Shown: in pieces, positions 1-11,238 of the stretch | How the letters are laid out: each line of letters starts with the position of its first letter | How positions within the stretch are numbered: the first letter of the stretch is position 1 | Assembly: GCA_002964805.2 (NCBI GenBank) | Contig: PUDQ02000010.1 | Span: forward strand, 2,480,001 to 2,544,000 | DNA: 64,000 nucleotides | Reading direction: 5' to 3' | Source of the DNA: Trametes villosa | Taxonomy: Eukaryota; Basidiomycota; Agaricomycetes; Polyporales; Polyporaceae | Program-made: the position numbers and the translations under genes | Notes under the pieces: generated by a model | Told to the model about the DNA's origin: nothing | Database searches by the model: none | Seen by the model: the letters and a program-made list of their open reading frames with translations, nothing else

Positions 1-1
1 G

Positions 2-628
2 CTCGAGGGCCTCCACCGCGCGGGCTTCATCCACGGCGACGTCAAGATCGACAACTGCCTGCTCCGGCTCGAGGACGTGCCCGGGCCCGCATCCGCCTGG
101 GAGGGCGCGTACCGGCCCTCGGGCGCGGGCGGCTGGGCGCACAAGGGCATCAAGCTCATCGACTTCGGGCGCACGGTCGACACCCGCCTCTTCCCCGCTG
201 GCCAGCGCTATGTCGCGGAGTGGCCGACCGACGCGCGCGACTGCTTCGAGGCGCGCGAGGGCCGCCCGTGGACGTTCCAGACGGACTACTACGGCCTCGC
301 TGGAATCATCTACTGTCTCCTTTACGGCAAGTACATTGAGGCTGCGTCCGTCGTGCCCGCACCCGGCGATGGCCCCGTGCGGTACAAGCTCGCGACACCG
401 TTCAAGCGGTACTGGCAGGGCGAGCTGTGGACGCGGCTCTTCGACCTGCTGCTGAACCCGACGCTCGTGCGTCCGGACGGGAAGCTGCCGGTTAACGACG
501 AGCTTGGAGCTCTCCGCGGGGAGATGGAGACGTGGCTCGAGGCGAACTGCAACCGCGCGAGCAACAGCCTCAAGGGCCTCCTCAAGAAGGTCGGCTTGGC
601 CATTCTCGGGGGGAAGGATGCACGGTGA
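2..628 (+). CDS. BUB1: BUB1-type mitotic checkpoint kinase, C-terminal part
   Basis: This is the last 208 residues of a serine/threonine kinase whose N-terminus lies before the window. The catalytic loop reads HGDVKIDNCLL, followed by the metal-binding stretch LIDFGRTVD, where DFG is intact, and then a conserved TDYYGLAGIIYCLLYGKY segment. The HGD...D.FLL loop, LIDFGR..D and the TDYxGLA..xxCxLxGxY helix are typical of Bub1/BubR1 kinases, which phosphorylate histone H2A and recruit shugoshin at kinetochores in the spindle checkpoint. The reading frame is open from base 2 without an intron and ends in TGA at 626-628. The N-terminal TPR, GLEBS and KEN elements cannot be seen here, so Bub1 is inferred from the kinase lobe alone. 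Confidence 0.85.
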   Translation, partial: LEGLHRAGFIHGDVKIDNCLLRLEDVPGPASAWEGAYRPSGAGGWAHKGIKLIDFGRTVDTRLFPAGQRYVAEWPTDARDCFEAREGRPWTFQTDYYGLAGIIYCLLYGKYIEAASVVPAPGDGPVRYKLATPFKRYWQGELWTRLFDLLLNPTLVRPDGKLPVNDELGALRGEMETWLEANCNRASNSLKGLLKKVGLAILGGKDAR

Positions 629-1494
629 TGGGGCTCGTTCCTGCTTTCTCTCACTCACGAGGTTATCGTAGCTGTATAGTAATACCATCTCCCTCGACCG
701 TACGACGATAGAACCCCTTTCGCAGGCGAAACTCCTGTTGTTCCATATACTCACCTACGCTTTTGCAAAGCTCCGCCTCGTTATAGCTACCAGTACCTCT
801 TTGCCCTTTTATATCACACACAGCACACCTGTACACTCCCTCTCTGCACGAATCGATGATCCATTCGTTATCCATCCAGGCTCCGCCACGCCCGCGCAAA
901 CACCGACGCGCGGCTCGCGTGCTTTTTGCGGGCGCGGGCTAAACATTGCATCACAACAAATTGCAGCTGACAACACATGACAAACCAAAACAACACTAGG
1001 TGGGAGGGAGCGGGGGCGAGGGCGAGGGCGGCGGCGGAAGGACGGACAGGCGGCGGAGGCGGACGAGGATCGGCAGTGGTCGACGGTCGTGCGGGCGGGT
1101 CATCGTGCACCGGGGACGGGCGCACGCGGGTCGGGCCCCGCTCACACCGAGGAGCGCGTGCACGCATCCTCGACTTTAGAGCGTGAGGCCCGGCGCGTGC
1201 GCCACCCCGGTGCGCTACCTGTGACTACGGGCGGGCAGATGGGTGATGGGTGGATAGGGCTACGGAAGGTGGGGGAGGGCCAGGGAGCGACGGTGGAGTG
1301 ACGACGGGCGCGGGTCGTGGGACATGAGCGTGGAGGGCGATGGGATGGAGGACGATGCAACGGTGGGAGTGTGGGCGTGGACGAGTGGTGGTGTAGTGGC
1401 GAGCGAGTGGGTCAGAGGCAACGGCAGCGGCAATGCACGACAGACAGACAACGAGAGCGGACAGCGCGGGCGTAGGCGGGGCGAGAACGCCTGC
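629..1494. other. Intergenic region between BUB1 and the ataxin-2 homologue
   Basis: About 870 bases separate two convergent genes. The stretch is G-rich on the plus strand from about 1000 to 1450, with purine-biased low-complexity runs. Its ORFs are arginine- or proline-rich composition effects. No gene, RNA or repeat was recognised; it probably holds both 3' UTRs. Confidence 0.5.
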
Positions 1495-4400
1495 TCAGGC
1501 GTGGCTCACGCCGCCCATCTGCACCTGCTGCGGGGGCTGCTGCGACGGGTCGTACCCATGGGGCGGGACGCCGCCGGGGCCGGGCGGGGGCATCATCATC
1601 TGGTAGGGCATCGCGTGTTGCACTGTGTAACGAAAAAAAGAACATTCGTCAATCATCAGGGTACCCGCGAAGAAGACAGGAGATAAGCGTACGTTGCGGG
1701 CTCTGGTGGTAGTATGGATGCGTATGCGAGGGGATCGGCGTGGGCGGCATAGATGGACGCGGGCCGGCACCGTTTGGTGGGGGAGGGTACGCGCCGGGCG
1801 GGGGCGGGCCCTGCATGTACTGGGGGGCTGTTCGAGAGACATCGGTAAGCCAACAGCCCCTAAACGGGAGTGTGAAACGGAGATACGTACGAGGCATCTG
1901 ACCCATCGGAGTCGGGGGGTACATTGCTGGAGTGCCGGGCGGCCGCCCGTCAGGCCATGCCCCAGCACCGTTGTGAACGAGATACGCACCATTTGGTGGG
2001 GGCATAGGATAGTGCATGGGCTGCATGTAAGGACCAGGGATGTACGCGCCAGGAGGGGGAGGACCCATTCCAGGCATCATCGGCTGCACCATCTGCGTCG
2101 CCCGCGTTAGTGTCAGCTGCAACCCCCCGCACATAGCGGCGCGAGGTGTGGGTACGTGAGATGCGTGCGTACCTGTCCGGGGTACCCGTATGGCGGGTAC
2201 GCGTACACGTAGCCACGCGCCGCTGCCTGCGCGTTGGGGTCCTCTTCGTACGTCGCGGGAGGCATCTGGGGAGGGGGACCAGGCTGCGCCATGGGCGGGG
2301 ACTGCTGCTGGGGCTGCTGCTGAATCGGGGGGAACATCTGCATGTACCGCTTCCCGCTGAACGGCCAAGTCGGCGCTTCAGGCATCCATCGTCAGCCACA
2401 CGCCCGGACGAGCAGAGGCGATGACGAGCAACGTACCAACTTGCGAGGCCTCGATAACCTTGTGGTTCTTGAACGGGTTGAAGTCGTCCTTGATGTGCAC
2501 CGGGGGCGTGCGCTTGGGGAGACGCGTGCCGAAGAAGGGGTTCGGCGGGCCTTGCGGGGACGCGGCCTCCGCGGACTTGGGCTTCGGGGAAGACGTCGAT
2601 GACGCGCCGTTCGGGTTCGGCGAGCCGCCCTGTAACCAACAGAAGCTCAATCAGCGCACACAATCACCCACGTTCCAACCGTGATTACGCACAGGGGAGA
2701 AAGGCGAGCTCTTCGCGGTCGGCCGGAACGACGACGCATTCACGTTCAACCGGTTCGCCGCCGTCGGCGACAGCGGGCTCGCGGCGGGCTTGACGTTGCC
2801 ATTGGCGGTAGGGGCCGCGCTCTGCGGCTGTCCGGGGCTCGTGCGCTTGCCCTTGAAGGGCGGGATCGCCTGAATGAACATCGAGATCTTCTTCCCATTG
2901 TCACCGGGCTTGCTGGGCGCCGTTGCAGTCTTGGACGCCTGGACACCGCCGGAGCTGGCGCTGGCCTTAGCGGCGGCCATCTGCCGGGCGGTCTCCGCGA
3001 CGGCCTTCGCGGAAGGCGCGAGGCCCGCCGAGGGAATCGGGCGCGCAACAGGGGCAGCAGTGAGCGTGCTGGAGACGCCGATCGAACGGGCGCGCTGGTC
3101 CTCGGCATCGCGCACGGTCTTCTCCTTGATGAGACGCTGCTTGTCCTCGTCCTTCGCAAGGATTGGCACGAGGTCGTCGGGGATGGGCTTGTTCAGCTTG
3201 AACGACTTGCTGAAGCTGACGAGGTCCGAAAGCCGCTTGTCCATCTCGCTCTTCATCAACGCCTGCTTCTTCTTCATGAGCCTGTCCTTCTCCGTGGACA
3301 CGAAGTTCCTGAACGCGGGAACGGCATCGGCTGGCTTCGTGGTACCGGTAGCCCCAGGGGCAGGCGAAGGAACCTTGCTCGTCGTCGGGGTAGACGCAGT
3401 AGTAGGAGCAGCGACGGCAGTGCCATCCGGGGCGTTGATGGCGACCTTGGGCAGGTCTGACTTGGCAGGAGGGGTGGTAGGAGGCCCCCCCTTGCGTGCA
3501 CCGGGGGGAACGTACGCGTTCGCACCGCGAACCACGGCACCATACCTACACGATGATCAGCACGAAGCACAGCCACGCCAATCAAGCATGGAGTGGAGCT
3601 CACTTGTCCTCTTCGTTCACGTTTGATCCATCCGCGTTCAAATTCATGACGCGCTCCTCCGCGATGTGCGGGTTGTTTACCGCGGTCTGCAGATGCCGAA
3701 CGGAATGCGGATGTCCAAAATTATGGCGGGTAACTGTCAGCAATGCGGTGCGCTGCAACGAGAAGATGACACTCACGCCCATGATCTCGTTGGCGATCTG
3801 CTGCGCCTTCCGCTCCTTCTCCTTGAAGTCAGGCGCGTTCCGGTCCAGCTTGGTTGTGTAGGCCTCCTCATCAAAGCCGGCCTTGACGCCGAACAGCTTC
3901 TCGTTGACCGCAAACTGATCCCAGGAGCCACCCGCGGCTCCGGGGCCGAACGTCAACTCGTCGCGCGAGCCCTGCGCGGGAGCCCCTGCGGCCCCTTGAG
4001 CACCTTCAGCCGCCTCGGGCTGCCACGCCTGCAGCTCCCGCTCACGGCGGGGCCCGGTCTTCGAGATGTCGGTGTCGGTCTTGAAGCCTGCGAAGACAGA
4101 TGATCAAGCCAACACGCGTCGATCATATTCGCAGGCGGAACAGGGGAGCACAGCCGTCAGCTCGAGATATCGCACAAGGGTGGGATACACGCACTGTCTG
4201 CTCCGTTGGGGACCTTGGCGTCGGCGGGGCCAGACGACCAATCCTGGATGTTGGTCACTGCGATGAAGAACTGCTCTTTCAGGGGCGCGCCCGGGTTGGA
4301 GACCTCCTTGACGTCCTTGAGCGTCACACCCTGCGTATCGCCTTCACCGCTGGTGGAGAGAACAACGCCCTCGAGGCGAGTGTTGGTCTTGGTCGAAATC

Positions 4401-5137
4401 GTGACCGTAGTGCCCTGCGACGCGTGCGACAGTCAGACCAATCAACCAAAACAGACCGGTTGCCTCATTGGCCACGGCGGGGGGACTACGCGCAGTCCGC
4501 ATTCTCGGATATGGGCATATTCGGCGAGTAGCCAGCCGTTGGGTTGGCCTTTCAGCTTTACGACGCGCTGTCCAGGGGGAAAGAAACCTATTGGTGTATG
4601 CCAACTCGCAAATACATCCATGTTCACGGCCTGGCATGACCCCTCGCGGGATTTGCCCGCGAGTTACTTCACAGAATTGCGGCTTTAGAAGAACAAGGGT
4701 TTCAATCGCCAGCATACTCATCTGGAACGCACGCCTGGTGCGGGTAGCCCCTCCGTTGTGCTGGAGGACGAGTATGACACGATGTCATATCCCATAATGC
4801 CTGCCGAGACTGACGAAGAGCTGACGTACCGTTAGACCCGAAATCTGCTGCAGAATCCGTGCATGGGGGTTGGCCTCCGCGGGGCGGGCTCCGTTGAGAG
4901 GAGGGAAGGCGCCAGCAGGCTGCTGGTTGCCATTCGGAAGACGTGCGTTGGCGGGGCCGGGGGAGAAGCTGGGTGACGGGCGCGTGCCCCAGGCAGGCGG
5001 ACGGCTGTCCACGAAGAAGAGAGGCGCAGTCAGAATCTGCGATGTCGCAGAGAGACGGAGACGGTAGCGGGGACAGACCGGGCAGCGGGATCGGGGCCCT
5101 TCCTGGGCGGCTTTGCCTGTCTGGCTGTGGTGGCCAT
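1495..5137 (-). CDS. PBP1: Ataxin-2 / Pbp1 homologue (poly(A)-binding-protein-binding protein)
   Basis: The model is complement(join(1495..1622,1693..1827,1891..2092,2173..2375,2437..2629,2693..3545,3604..3686,3777..4087,4195..4414,4830..5004,5079..5137)), giving 853 aa. Ataxin-2/Pbp1 proteins bind poly(A)-binding protein and act in stress granules, mRNA stability and TORC1 control. A Sm-like ATX domain lies at about residues 78-150 (TTVTISTKTNTRLEGVVL...FFIAVTNI). An LsmAD domain follows at about 200-245 (LFGVKAGFDEEAYTTKLDR). A PAM2 motif for the Pab1 MLLE domain sits at about 548-560 (RLNVNASSFRP, bases 2719-2755). The C-terminus is Pro/Gln/Tyr-rich and prion-like, with the conserved WPFSGKRYMQMFPP stretch. 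The first intron after the Sm-like exon border is unusually long (415 nt). The start (ATG 5137-5135) opens MATTARQAKPPRKGP and is the only in-frame Met that fits the splice phases. Confidence 0.85.
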
Positions 5138-6271
5138 CGAGTAGCAAGAGCAAGAGAGAGAAACTGAGTATGAATGAAAGAAGAGAAAGCAAAGAAGCAG
5201 AAGGGGGAGAGCGGGCTAGAGGGCCTGCTGGGCGATAACAAGGCGGGCTCGGGGTGGAAACGAGGCTCGACTCGGCTGGAGTCGATCGTGTGGGCGGGGG
5301 CGACGGATGCTCAGCGGCGCGTGGTCTTCGTCTTCGTCTTCGTCGTCGTCGGTGTCGGCGGGGACGGGAGGAGCGTGGGGGGAGAAGGAGAGAGGAGACG
5401 GGCGAAAGCAGGAGGTCGGACTGTCGCTCATCCTCCCGCCCACAATTCTAACACTCGCCTCCCTCAGGACCCCGGAACCCTGCGCCCTCCTCCCGCCGTT
5501 TCGACCTCCCTCCTCAACACCCGCTCAGCCTATCTCGCACATTGAATACATTGCTTGCTACCACCCGCACTGGTCACTCGCTGCAAGAATAGCTTCGAGG
5601 CAGCCTCTCAGCTGGGCGAGTGCGGAGGGTGGTCCGTGCTCGTCTCACAGCGCTTCCGGGGTCCCGGCGCGTGTTGCCATTCGAGACTTGTCTTCTCCCT
5701 GCCACCGTCTTCTCTCAGCCTTCTTCATGAAATCGTGCTCTGCCACGCCTCCTCAGCCCCGCAAACCCCCCTACCCCATACATATTGTTATGCGTGGCTA
5801 ATTCTGAGATGTCGAGGAGGCAGCGGCAATACTGAAAGCCTCCGCTGTTCGTTCCGATCATGCATGTCATACTGCAACTTTGTGGCGCCCGCTCGCAACA
5901 CCCCCATCTCGACAGTTGCGCGGACATGCGGCCATGTCGCCCGCGCTGTGCGATCTCGCACATTGTTGTGTCCACTCAAGAAACGGTACTTACTACTACT
6001 CCATATCTGCTTGGACGTTCATCCCGCCCGAACGCTCTCGTAGTGAGAGCACTGCAAACACCGCTCCGAGGGGCCACGCTGATGTCCATCGCGGCACACC
6101 AGATATCGAGGCACGCCCATTTGAACCGCCTCATTGCGGCATGCCATACTTGTTGTACCGATATCCTCTATTGGGGTTGCTCAATTCTCGCTGTCGCATG
6201 TAAGTGTGTCCTGCGCGCGGGTGTCGTGCGGGATCTGGATAGCACTGCAAAGTACTACGAGACTCCGATCA
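5138..6271. other. Divergent promoter region, no gene seen
   Basis: The stretch lies between the start of the ataxin-2 homologue (minus) and the first F-box gene (plus). A CTT/CGT-rich microsatellite-like tract is at about 5320-5360, upstream of the ataxin-2 start, and would give an Asp/Glu run if translated on the minus strand. Bases 6119-6230 resemble 8018-8165 on the far side of the F-box gene (for example CATTGCGGCAwGCCATAC). No coding gene is supported. Confidence 0.5.
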
Positions 6272-7864
6272 ATGTCACTACTTGTCCTCAACGTCGATGT
6301 CCTTCTACACATCGCTGCCTTTCCACCGCGCAAAGACCTTTCGCGGCTCGCCAGAACATGTCATACTCTGCACGATATCCTTTCCCCCGCGCTCCTCGCA
6401 GGCGTCGTCTGGCTGACCCGGGGCAGCCTCGCCTCCTTCCGCATGTTCCTGCAGCCCCACCCCGGAGGCAGCTGCGCTCCTAAGGACCTCTCCCCCTTCT
6501 TGCGGGTCTTGCGGTTTAATCTGCTGCCGGGCTATCCCCGTACGCGTGCCATGTCCTTTGACGAGTCGGTACACGCCTTCACCGACCTCCTGCGACGCTG
6601 CCGGCATCTCGTGTCGCTGGCCCTGTACTGCGTCTCGCTCGCATTCACCCCCGAGCAGCTCCAGGTCGCGCTGTCGACGCCGTTCCCAGCTCTGCAGGAC
6701 CTCACTCTGGATGCCGTGACGGGGGAGTACGGGGACGCCCTTGCCAATGTGGCCGCTCCTCTCCGCAGCGTAAACCTCACCATGTCGAAGTATGCGAACG
6801 GCGGCACCGACGAGGAGCTCGCTCGCGTGGATCCCCTTCCCTTCCTTCGGTATCACGGGTCCACGATAACCACCCTTACTCTGTCCGACGTCGCTCTTGG
6901 AGATCTAGGTGTACCCCTTCTCAGCGTCCGCACACTAGCTGTGTATAATTATTCCCTCAACGACGACGAGACCGGCTTGGCGGGGCCACTTATCCATCTC
7001 TTCCCCAACATCGAGCGCGTCGACCTGTGGTCGCTGTTCACCCGCGAAGGCTCCATGCCTACACTTAATCTGGACCCGCGCGACGGCACCGCGCTCCTCA
7101 TCGCAGACGGATGGCGCGGACGGAGCCGTGCGTGGCAGGCGCAGCGCGGGACATGGGCGCACGGCCTGCGCTCCCTCCGCGCGCGCTCTATCATGGACCT
7201 CTACTGCCTGGGCATAACCTGCCGCATCTCCAGGGTCGACGTCTCTGACCTCTCGCCGTCGAAGGCGGTCACCGCCGCGGTGCTCGCGGACGCCCGCCCG
7301 CGCTGCCTGGTCTTCCCGATCGCGTCCTCGAGCGAGATGGACGACGTCGTGCCCGCGCTCCTTCGCGCCGTCGCCAGCACGCCGTCGGTGACGCATCTCA
7401 TGGTCGAGCTCGGCGAGGGCCTGCTGCTCTACTCGGATCCACAGCAGATCTTCGTGAGTGCTTTCCCTGCAGCACTACTCAGGCCGCGCGTTGATGCACA
7501 TATGTTGTAGGCGCGACTGGGAGAGCTGCTTCGCGATACCGCCGTGTCGCACCTCTATATGCATATCTGCGACAGGGAGTTTCCAGGGTGGAGCAGCCTG
7601 TTTGGCGACCTGTTGGACGGTGGCCTCTCTGCCGCTACGGTCCCGAGCGAGGTGCCCGCGCAGCCGCCCGAGTTTCTGCAGATACTCGCGCGCGACAACC
7701 GAACGCTCCGCCGGACGTTCGCTAGCTTTGAGCCCCAGGGCCTCAGGGCTTGGGAGGGGCCCCATGTAAGTGGGGAACCGAACGCACGCCGGTGGAAAGA
7801 GTATGGACAGACGGAGGCACGAGAGGTTATGATCGCTGAAGGTCTAGTGAGGTACGAAGATTAG
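6272..7864 (+). CDS. F-box protein, copy 1
   Basis: The model is join(6272..7453,7511..7864), 511 aa, with a 57-nt intron in phase 0. The N-terminus (LNVDVLLHIAAF then LSRLARTCHTLHDILSPAL) is an F-box, the Skp1-binding module of SCF ubiquitin ligases. The rest has irregular Leu-rich strand/helix units like the degenerate leucine-rich repeats of fungal F-box proteins. It is a clear paralogue of the gene at 20328-21950. Both share the start MSxLVLNVDVLL, the motif FTPEQLxxALS, the intron position and the C-terminus (PEFLQILxRDNR...GLKAWE). The longer frame upstream to 6134 is not supported because the paralogue begins at the equivalent of 6272. The substrate is unknown. Confidence 0.8.
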
Positions 7865-8340
7865 CGAGTACGGCTGTCTAGAGCGCATATAGAAAGAGAG
7901 TGGCGTACCGGCGGATATTCGTTACGTTCTGCGTAGGGTACCTAGGATAACTCCTGCCTCACGGAGCACTTCGGTACGTCTCCATAGGGGATATCACTAT
8001 ATCGACGCGCCTAACCGCCACATTGCGGCAAGCCATACTGATATCCATACCGTGTAACCCTCTTGACAGCGACGGCGAGTCGCTTGCTACCAATTTGCCG
8101 CAAAGCACAAGCTCGCCGTCTGAGTGTGCTTCTGCGCGTGTAGGCCCGAGCTCATTTCCGCGCACGCCGGAGGGACACCCTGCCGCTGGTTTAACTGGCA
8201 GGGGAGGTTACTCTGCCCACATATCTTGATATCTAGGGGCACACAGCATTCTGGAAAAATTAATGCATTAAGGGTTACGGTTCGACGACATAGAATACCA
8301 CACCACACGCGCAACGGCCTTTTCGCAGCCCTGCGCCCCT
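7865..8340. other. Intergenic with a partial duplicate of the F-box gene upstream region
   Basis: Directly after the stop, the stretch TAGAGCGCATATAG (about 7880) is shared with the 3' flank of the second F-box gene (about 21980). Bases 8018-8165 resemble the upstream region of F-box copy 1 (6119-6230), including an ATTGCGGCAxGCCATACT core and a CTGCGCG-rich end. This suggests remnants of an older tandem F-box duplication. No coding potential was seen. Confidence 0.4.
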
Positions 8341-11238
8341 TCACCGTCCCTGCCCCTCCCTCTGCGTCTCTTTCCCCTTCTCCAGCTCCCGCCCGAGCCC
8401 GACCAGCACGCCCTGTTCGAGCGTCGTCTCCCACAACGCGACCTTCGCGCGCTCCACCTCCTTCGCCAGAGCCGCCCGCATCGCACGCGCGCGCTCCAGG
8501 ATCGCCCGCTTGTCCTGCTTCCCCGCCGAGCCCGCCCCCGCCGCATGGTGCACGATGCCGTTGCCCGTGCCCGGGATCGCCTTCGCCTTGCCCTTCGCGC
8601 GCGCGGCCGGGACCTTCGCCGCCGCAGTCGCACGCGTCAGCTGAGCCAGGAGCGGGAGGGCCGCTTGGGGGAGGGCAGGCGCGGGTGGGGGCACGACGGG
8701 CGTGGGGAACGCTGGCGCCTGGGGGTGCACGGCAGAGGGGGCTGGCGCCTGGGGTTGGACAGCAGGAAATGTGGACGGCGTTTGGACTTGAGGCAGGATC
8801 GCCGGGGTGTCCGATGGTGGATCAGGCTGGGAAGCATGTAGATCCGGAAGGGCATGGGATGACGCAGGAAGATTGTCCTGCACGGCAGTCGTCTGTCCCG
8901 GATCGTTTTGCGGTTGTGGCAGAGCCTGCGCGTCGCCTCCGAACTCGAGGTCACCCGGGGCCTGCGACGGCTCATGTTCGCCCGGCTGTGCAACCACCGA
9001 GGGGAACGCTGCTTGACCCTCCATCGCAGGCCCGAGAGACGCTCCGAGGACGTCCTCCCAACCATCCATGTTGAGATCCATCGTCATGTCCATCTCCACA
9101 TCCACATTCATCCCAGCGAGGTCGTCCAACAGCTTCATGCTCGCCTCCAGCTCCTGCGGATCCGGCAAGCCCCAATCTCTCCACGATGGTGTCGGCGGTC
9201 CGCCGTCTCCATCCCTGTCCGCAATGTCCGCGAGCGAGGATACAGTGACACTCGGCGAGTCCACCAGAGACGGCGTAGCAGGCAGGACGTTCGTCGGCGA
9301 GGTCGCGTGACCAGCTACGCCTGCGCCCACCGCCGCGGACCCGGCGACGCTCGTAACAGTGCACAGCTCCAGCGCTACCGCGGGCTTGGGCGCAGCGTGA
9401 GAGGGCAAGCCCGCAGTGCCCGAGGCTGGTACGGGCGCAGAGGTGGTATCTAGCGGGATGTTGACCTGCATATCCAGCAGGGCGGGGTCGATCAGGTCGT
9501 CCGAGATATGTGTGGGACCACCCTGGGAGGCCATCGTCGTCGACCGGGAAGAGTCGGCGTGGGGGACGGCAGGCGGCGTGCCCGTGCCGGCGCTCGCTTC
9601 GTTCGGATCGCCTGGCGGGAACGTGGTCAACGACACGAGCCAGTTATCGAAAAAGGCTTGGGTGTTCTCGTCCAGCGCGGGCTGCGCTGTCGCCGGTGGG
9701 GACATGTACGAAGGGGGAGGGTGGGCAGACGACTGAGGAAGTGAGGCTGACATGGCAGGATGATGCTGTTGAGCGGCTAGGAGCGACTCGACTAGCTGCT
9801 CGAATGCGTTGAAAGGGTGGTTCGAGCCACTCGGGTCGGCGGTGACCTGAGAGACGGATGGTGCAGCGGGAGCAGGCGCCTGAGGTAGGCCGTTGGGGTC
9901 CATGTATGCGCCTGATTGGGGCGTACTCGAGCCGGATGCCTGATTGCTAAAAGGGACAGGATGTTGCGACTGCACAGTGGGCGGCGGAGTCGACTGGCTA
10001 CGGTCCAGGCCATAGTACATTGTCGCCGGGCGATAGTACTTGAGAGCCGGCGAGATCGGTACAGCTGGCTGTACGCGTTGCTGATACCAGGCCTTCGTCG
10101 CCGCCTTCCGCACCGCGTTCTGCACGAGCTGCACTAGGTCCTTGAGTAACCGCCCTCCTCGTTCCTGCTCCCAAGCGGCTCGGTAGTTCTCCGGACCATG
10201 GCCTGCCTGGAAGGGATACGGTACATCCCAATCCGCAGCGCCGGCGGGAACACTGTTCAGTTTGCGGCGCTTCAGTGGCGGTGCACCAGAGGAAGTCGAC
10301 GGACGACTCGAATCGGTTGTACTTGGTGTGGGGGCCTGGAAAGAGCCTTGGCTGTGGCTGGGATGCGACGGGTAGGGATGGGGGTAGGGATAGTGGGGGT
10401 AGCCAGGAGGAACAGACGCCAGAGAAGGGGAGCCAGGTGCGAGGAGCCGTAGCAAAGATATCACCACAGGGAAGATGTTCTTCTGCTTCAGCAGCGTCCG
10501 GAGGATCTGCTCACTGGTAGGCGAGGGTAGTTGCGACGGATCCGAGGGAGACACATGAGTGGGCCGTTTGCCGATGCGCGGCTGCTGCTGAACCTGAGGT
10601 TCGTCCTCGACCACGATCGGGTTTTCAGCCGTTGTCCCTCGTGTATGCCGAGCTTTTGATAGGTTTGCAGGATGAACGCCGCCAACCATACCCGCAAGAC
10701 CAAGAAGCGCCTGTTGATTCCTCAAGAAATTGGGCGGCGGAGGCTCGTCCGGGGAAGGGAGAGGAATGGGAGGAGGAGTGGGTTTCGGCGTGGCCGCCTT
10801 CTCCTTACCCTTGCGGGTCTTCCGGGGAGGGCCTTCGGGCCGAGTGGGACGCGGAAGGCCGGGTGTGCTCTTCCTCGAGGAGGATGCGCGAGGGGTAGGT
10901 CGGAGTGAGGTCTGCGCTGTGGCGGTCGCAGCCTGCACTCGTGGGATCCAGGACTCGCTCGGTGCGTACGCGCTCGCACTCAACGGCAAAGACGCTGGCG
11001 GATTGGTGGGTAGTTCAGCGACAAGGTGGGAACCAGGAAGTGCAAGAGCCCCCACGTTTTGTGCAGAACCGGGACCGCCAGGCAAGGCTAGCGGTGACGG
11101 TGACCTACCTCTCGCCGGCGACGATGGAGGGGATCCGAAGAGGGAGCCGTCATCGCCGCCGTCGTCAGAGCCAGTGGCGACTGGTGGGTCTGGGATGTCC
11201 GGCATAGCACTGACCAGATGGTGTGGGGTATTGAGCAA
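8341..11238 (-). CDS. Long low-complexity protein, possibly nuclear; function unknown
   Basis: This is one intronless 965-aa frame. It is rich in Pro, Ser, Ala and Gly, with blocks of disorder-promoting sequence. PPLKRRKLNS near residue 325 and RKTRKGKEKA near 140 look like nuclear localisation signals. Two stretches look ordered: a helix-like segment around residues 345-390 (ENYRAAWEQERGGRLLKDLVQLVQNAVRKAATKAW) and a basic/helical C-terminus (DKRAILERARAMRAALAKEVERAK). ENPIVVEDE near residue 205 is SUMO-interaction-like. The family is not recognised. The architecture would suit a transcriptional co-regulator, but that is only an inference. The first Met is at 11238 and a second in-frame Met at 11205 is equally possible. 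Confidence 0.65.
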   Translation of the reverse strand: MLNTPHHLVSAMPDIPDPPVATGSDDGGDDGSLFGSPPSSPARGRSPSPLALPGGPGSAQNVGALALPGSHLVAELPTNPPASLPLSASAYAPSESWIPRVQAATATAQTSLRPTPRASSSRKSTPGLPRPTRPEGPPRKTRKGKEKAATPKPTPPPIPLPSPDEPPPPNFLRNQQALLGLAGMVGGVHPANLSKARHTRGTTAENPIVVEDEPQVQQQPRIGKRPTHVSPSDPSQLPSPTSEQILRTLLKQKNIFPVVISLLRLLAPGSPSLASVPPGYPHYPYPHPYPSHPSHSQGSFQAPTPSTTDSSRPSTSSGAPPLKRRKLNSVPAGAADWDVPYPFQAGHGPENYRAAWEQERGGRLLKDLVQLVQNAVRKAATKAWYQQRVQPAVPISPALKYYRPATMYYGLDRSQSTPPPTVQSQHPVPFSNQASGSSTPQSGAYMDPNGLPQAPAPAAPSVSQVTADPSGSNHPFNAFEQLVESLLAAQQHHPAMSASLPQSSAHPPPSYMSPPATAQPALDENTQAFFDNWLVSLTTFPPGDPNEASAGTGTPPAVPHADSSRSTTMASQGGPTHISDDLIDPALLDMQVNIPLDTTSAPVPASGTAGLPSHAAPKPAVALELCTVTSVAGSAAVGAGVAGHATSPTNVLPATPSLVDSPSVTVSSLADIADRDGDGGPPTPSWRDWGLPDPQELEASMKLLDDLAGMNVDVEMDMTMDLNMDGWEDVLGASLGPAMEGQAAFPSVVAQPGEHEPSQAPGDLEFGGDAQALPQPQNDPGQTTAVQDNLPASSHALPDLHASQPDPPSDTPAILPQVQTPSTFPAVQPQAPAPSAVHPQAPAFPTPVVPPPAPALPQAALPLLAQLTRATAAAKVPAARAKGKAKAIPGTGNGIVHHAAGAGSAGKQDKRAILERARAMRAALAKEVERAKVALWETTLEQGVLVGLGRELEKGKETQREGQGR

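Noticed and set aside
5310..5545. Frames in the CTT/CGT-rich tract upstream of the ataxin-2 gene
   Set aside because: They are simple-sequence translations without homology or splice support.
8124..9074. A 316-aa plus-strand frame over the end of the 965-aa gene
   Set aside because: It is a Ser/Pro/Arg-rich mirror of the minus-strand low-complexity coding region, with no domain or splice structure.
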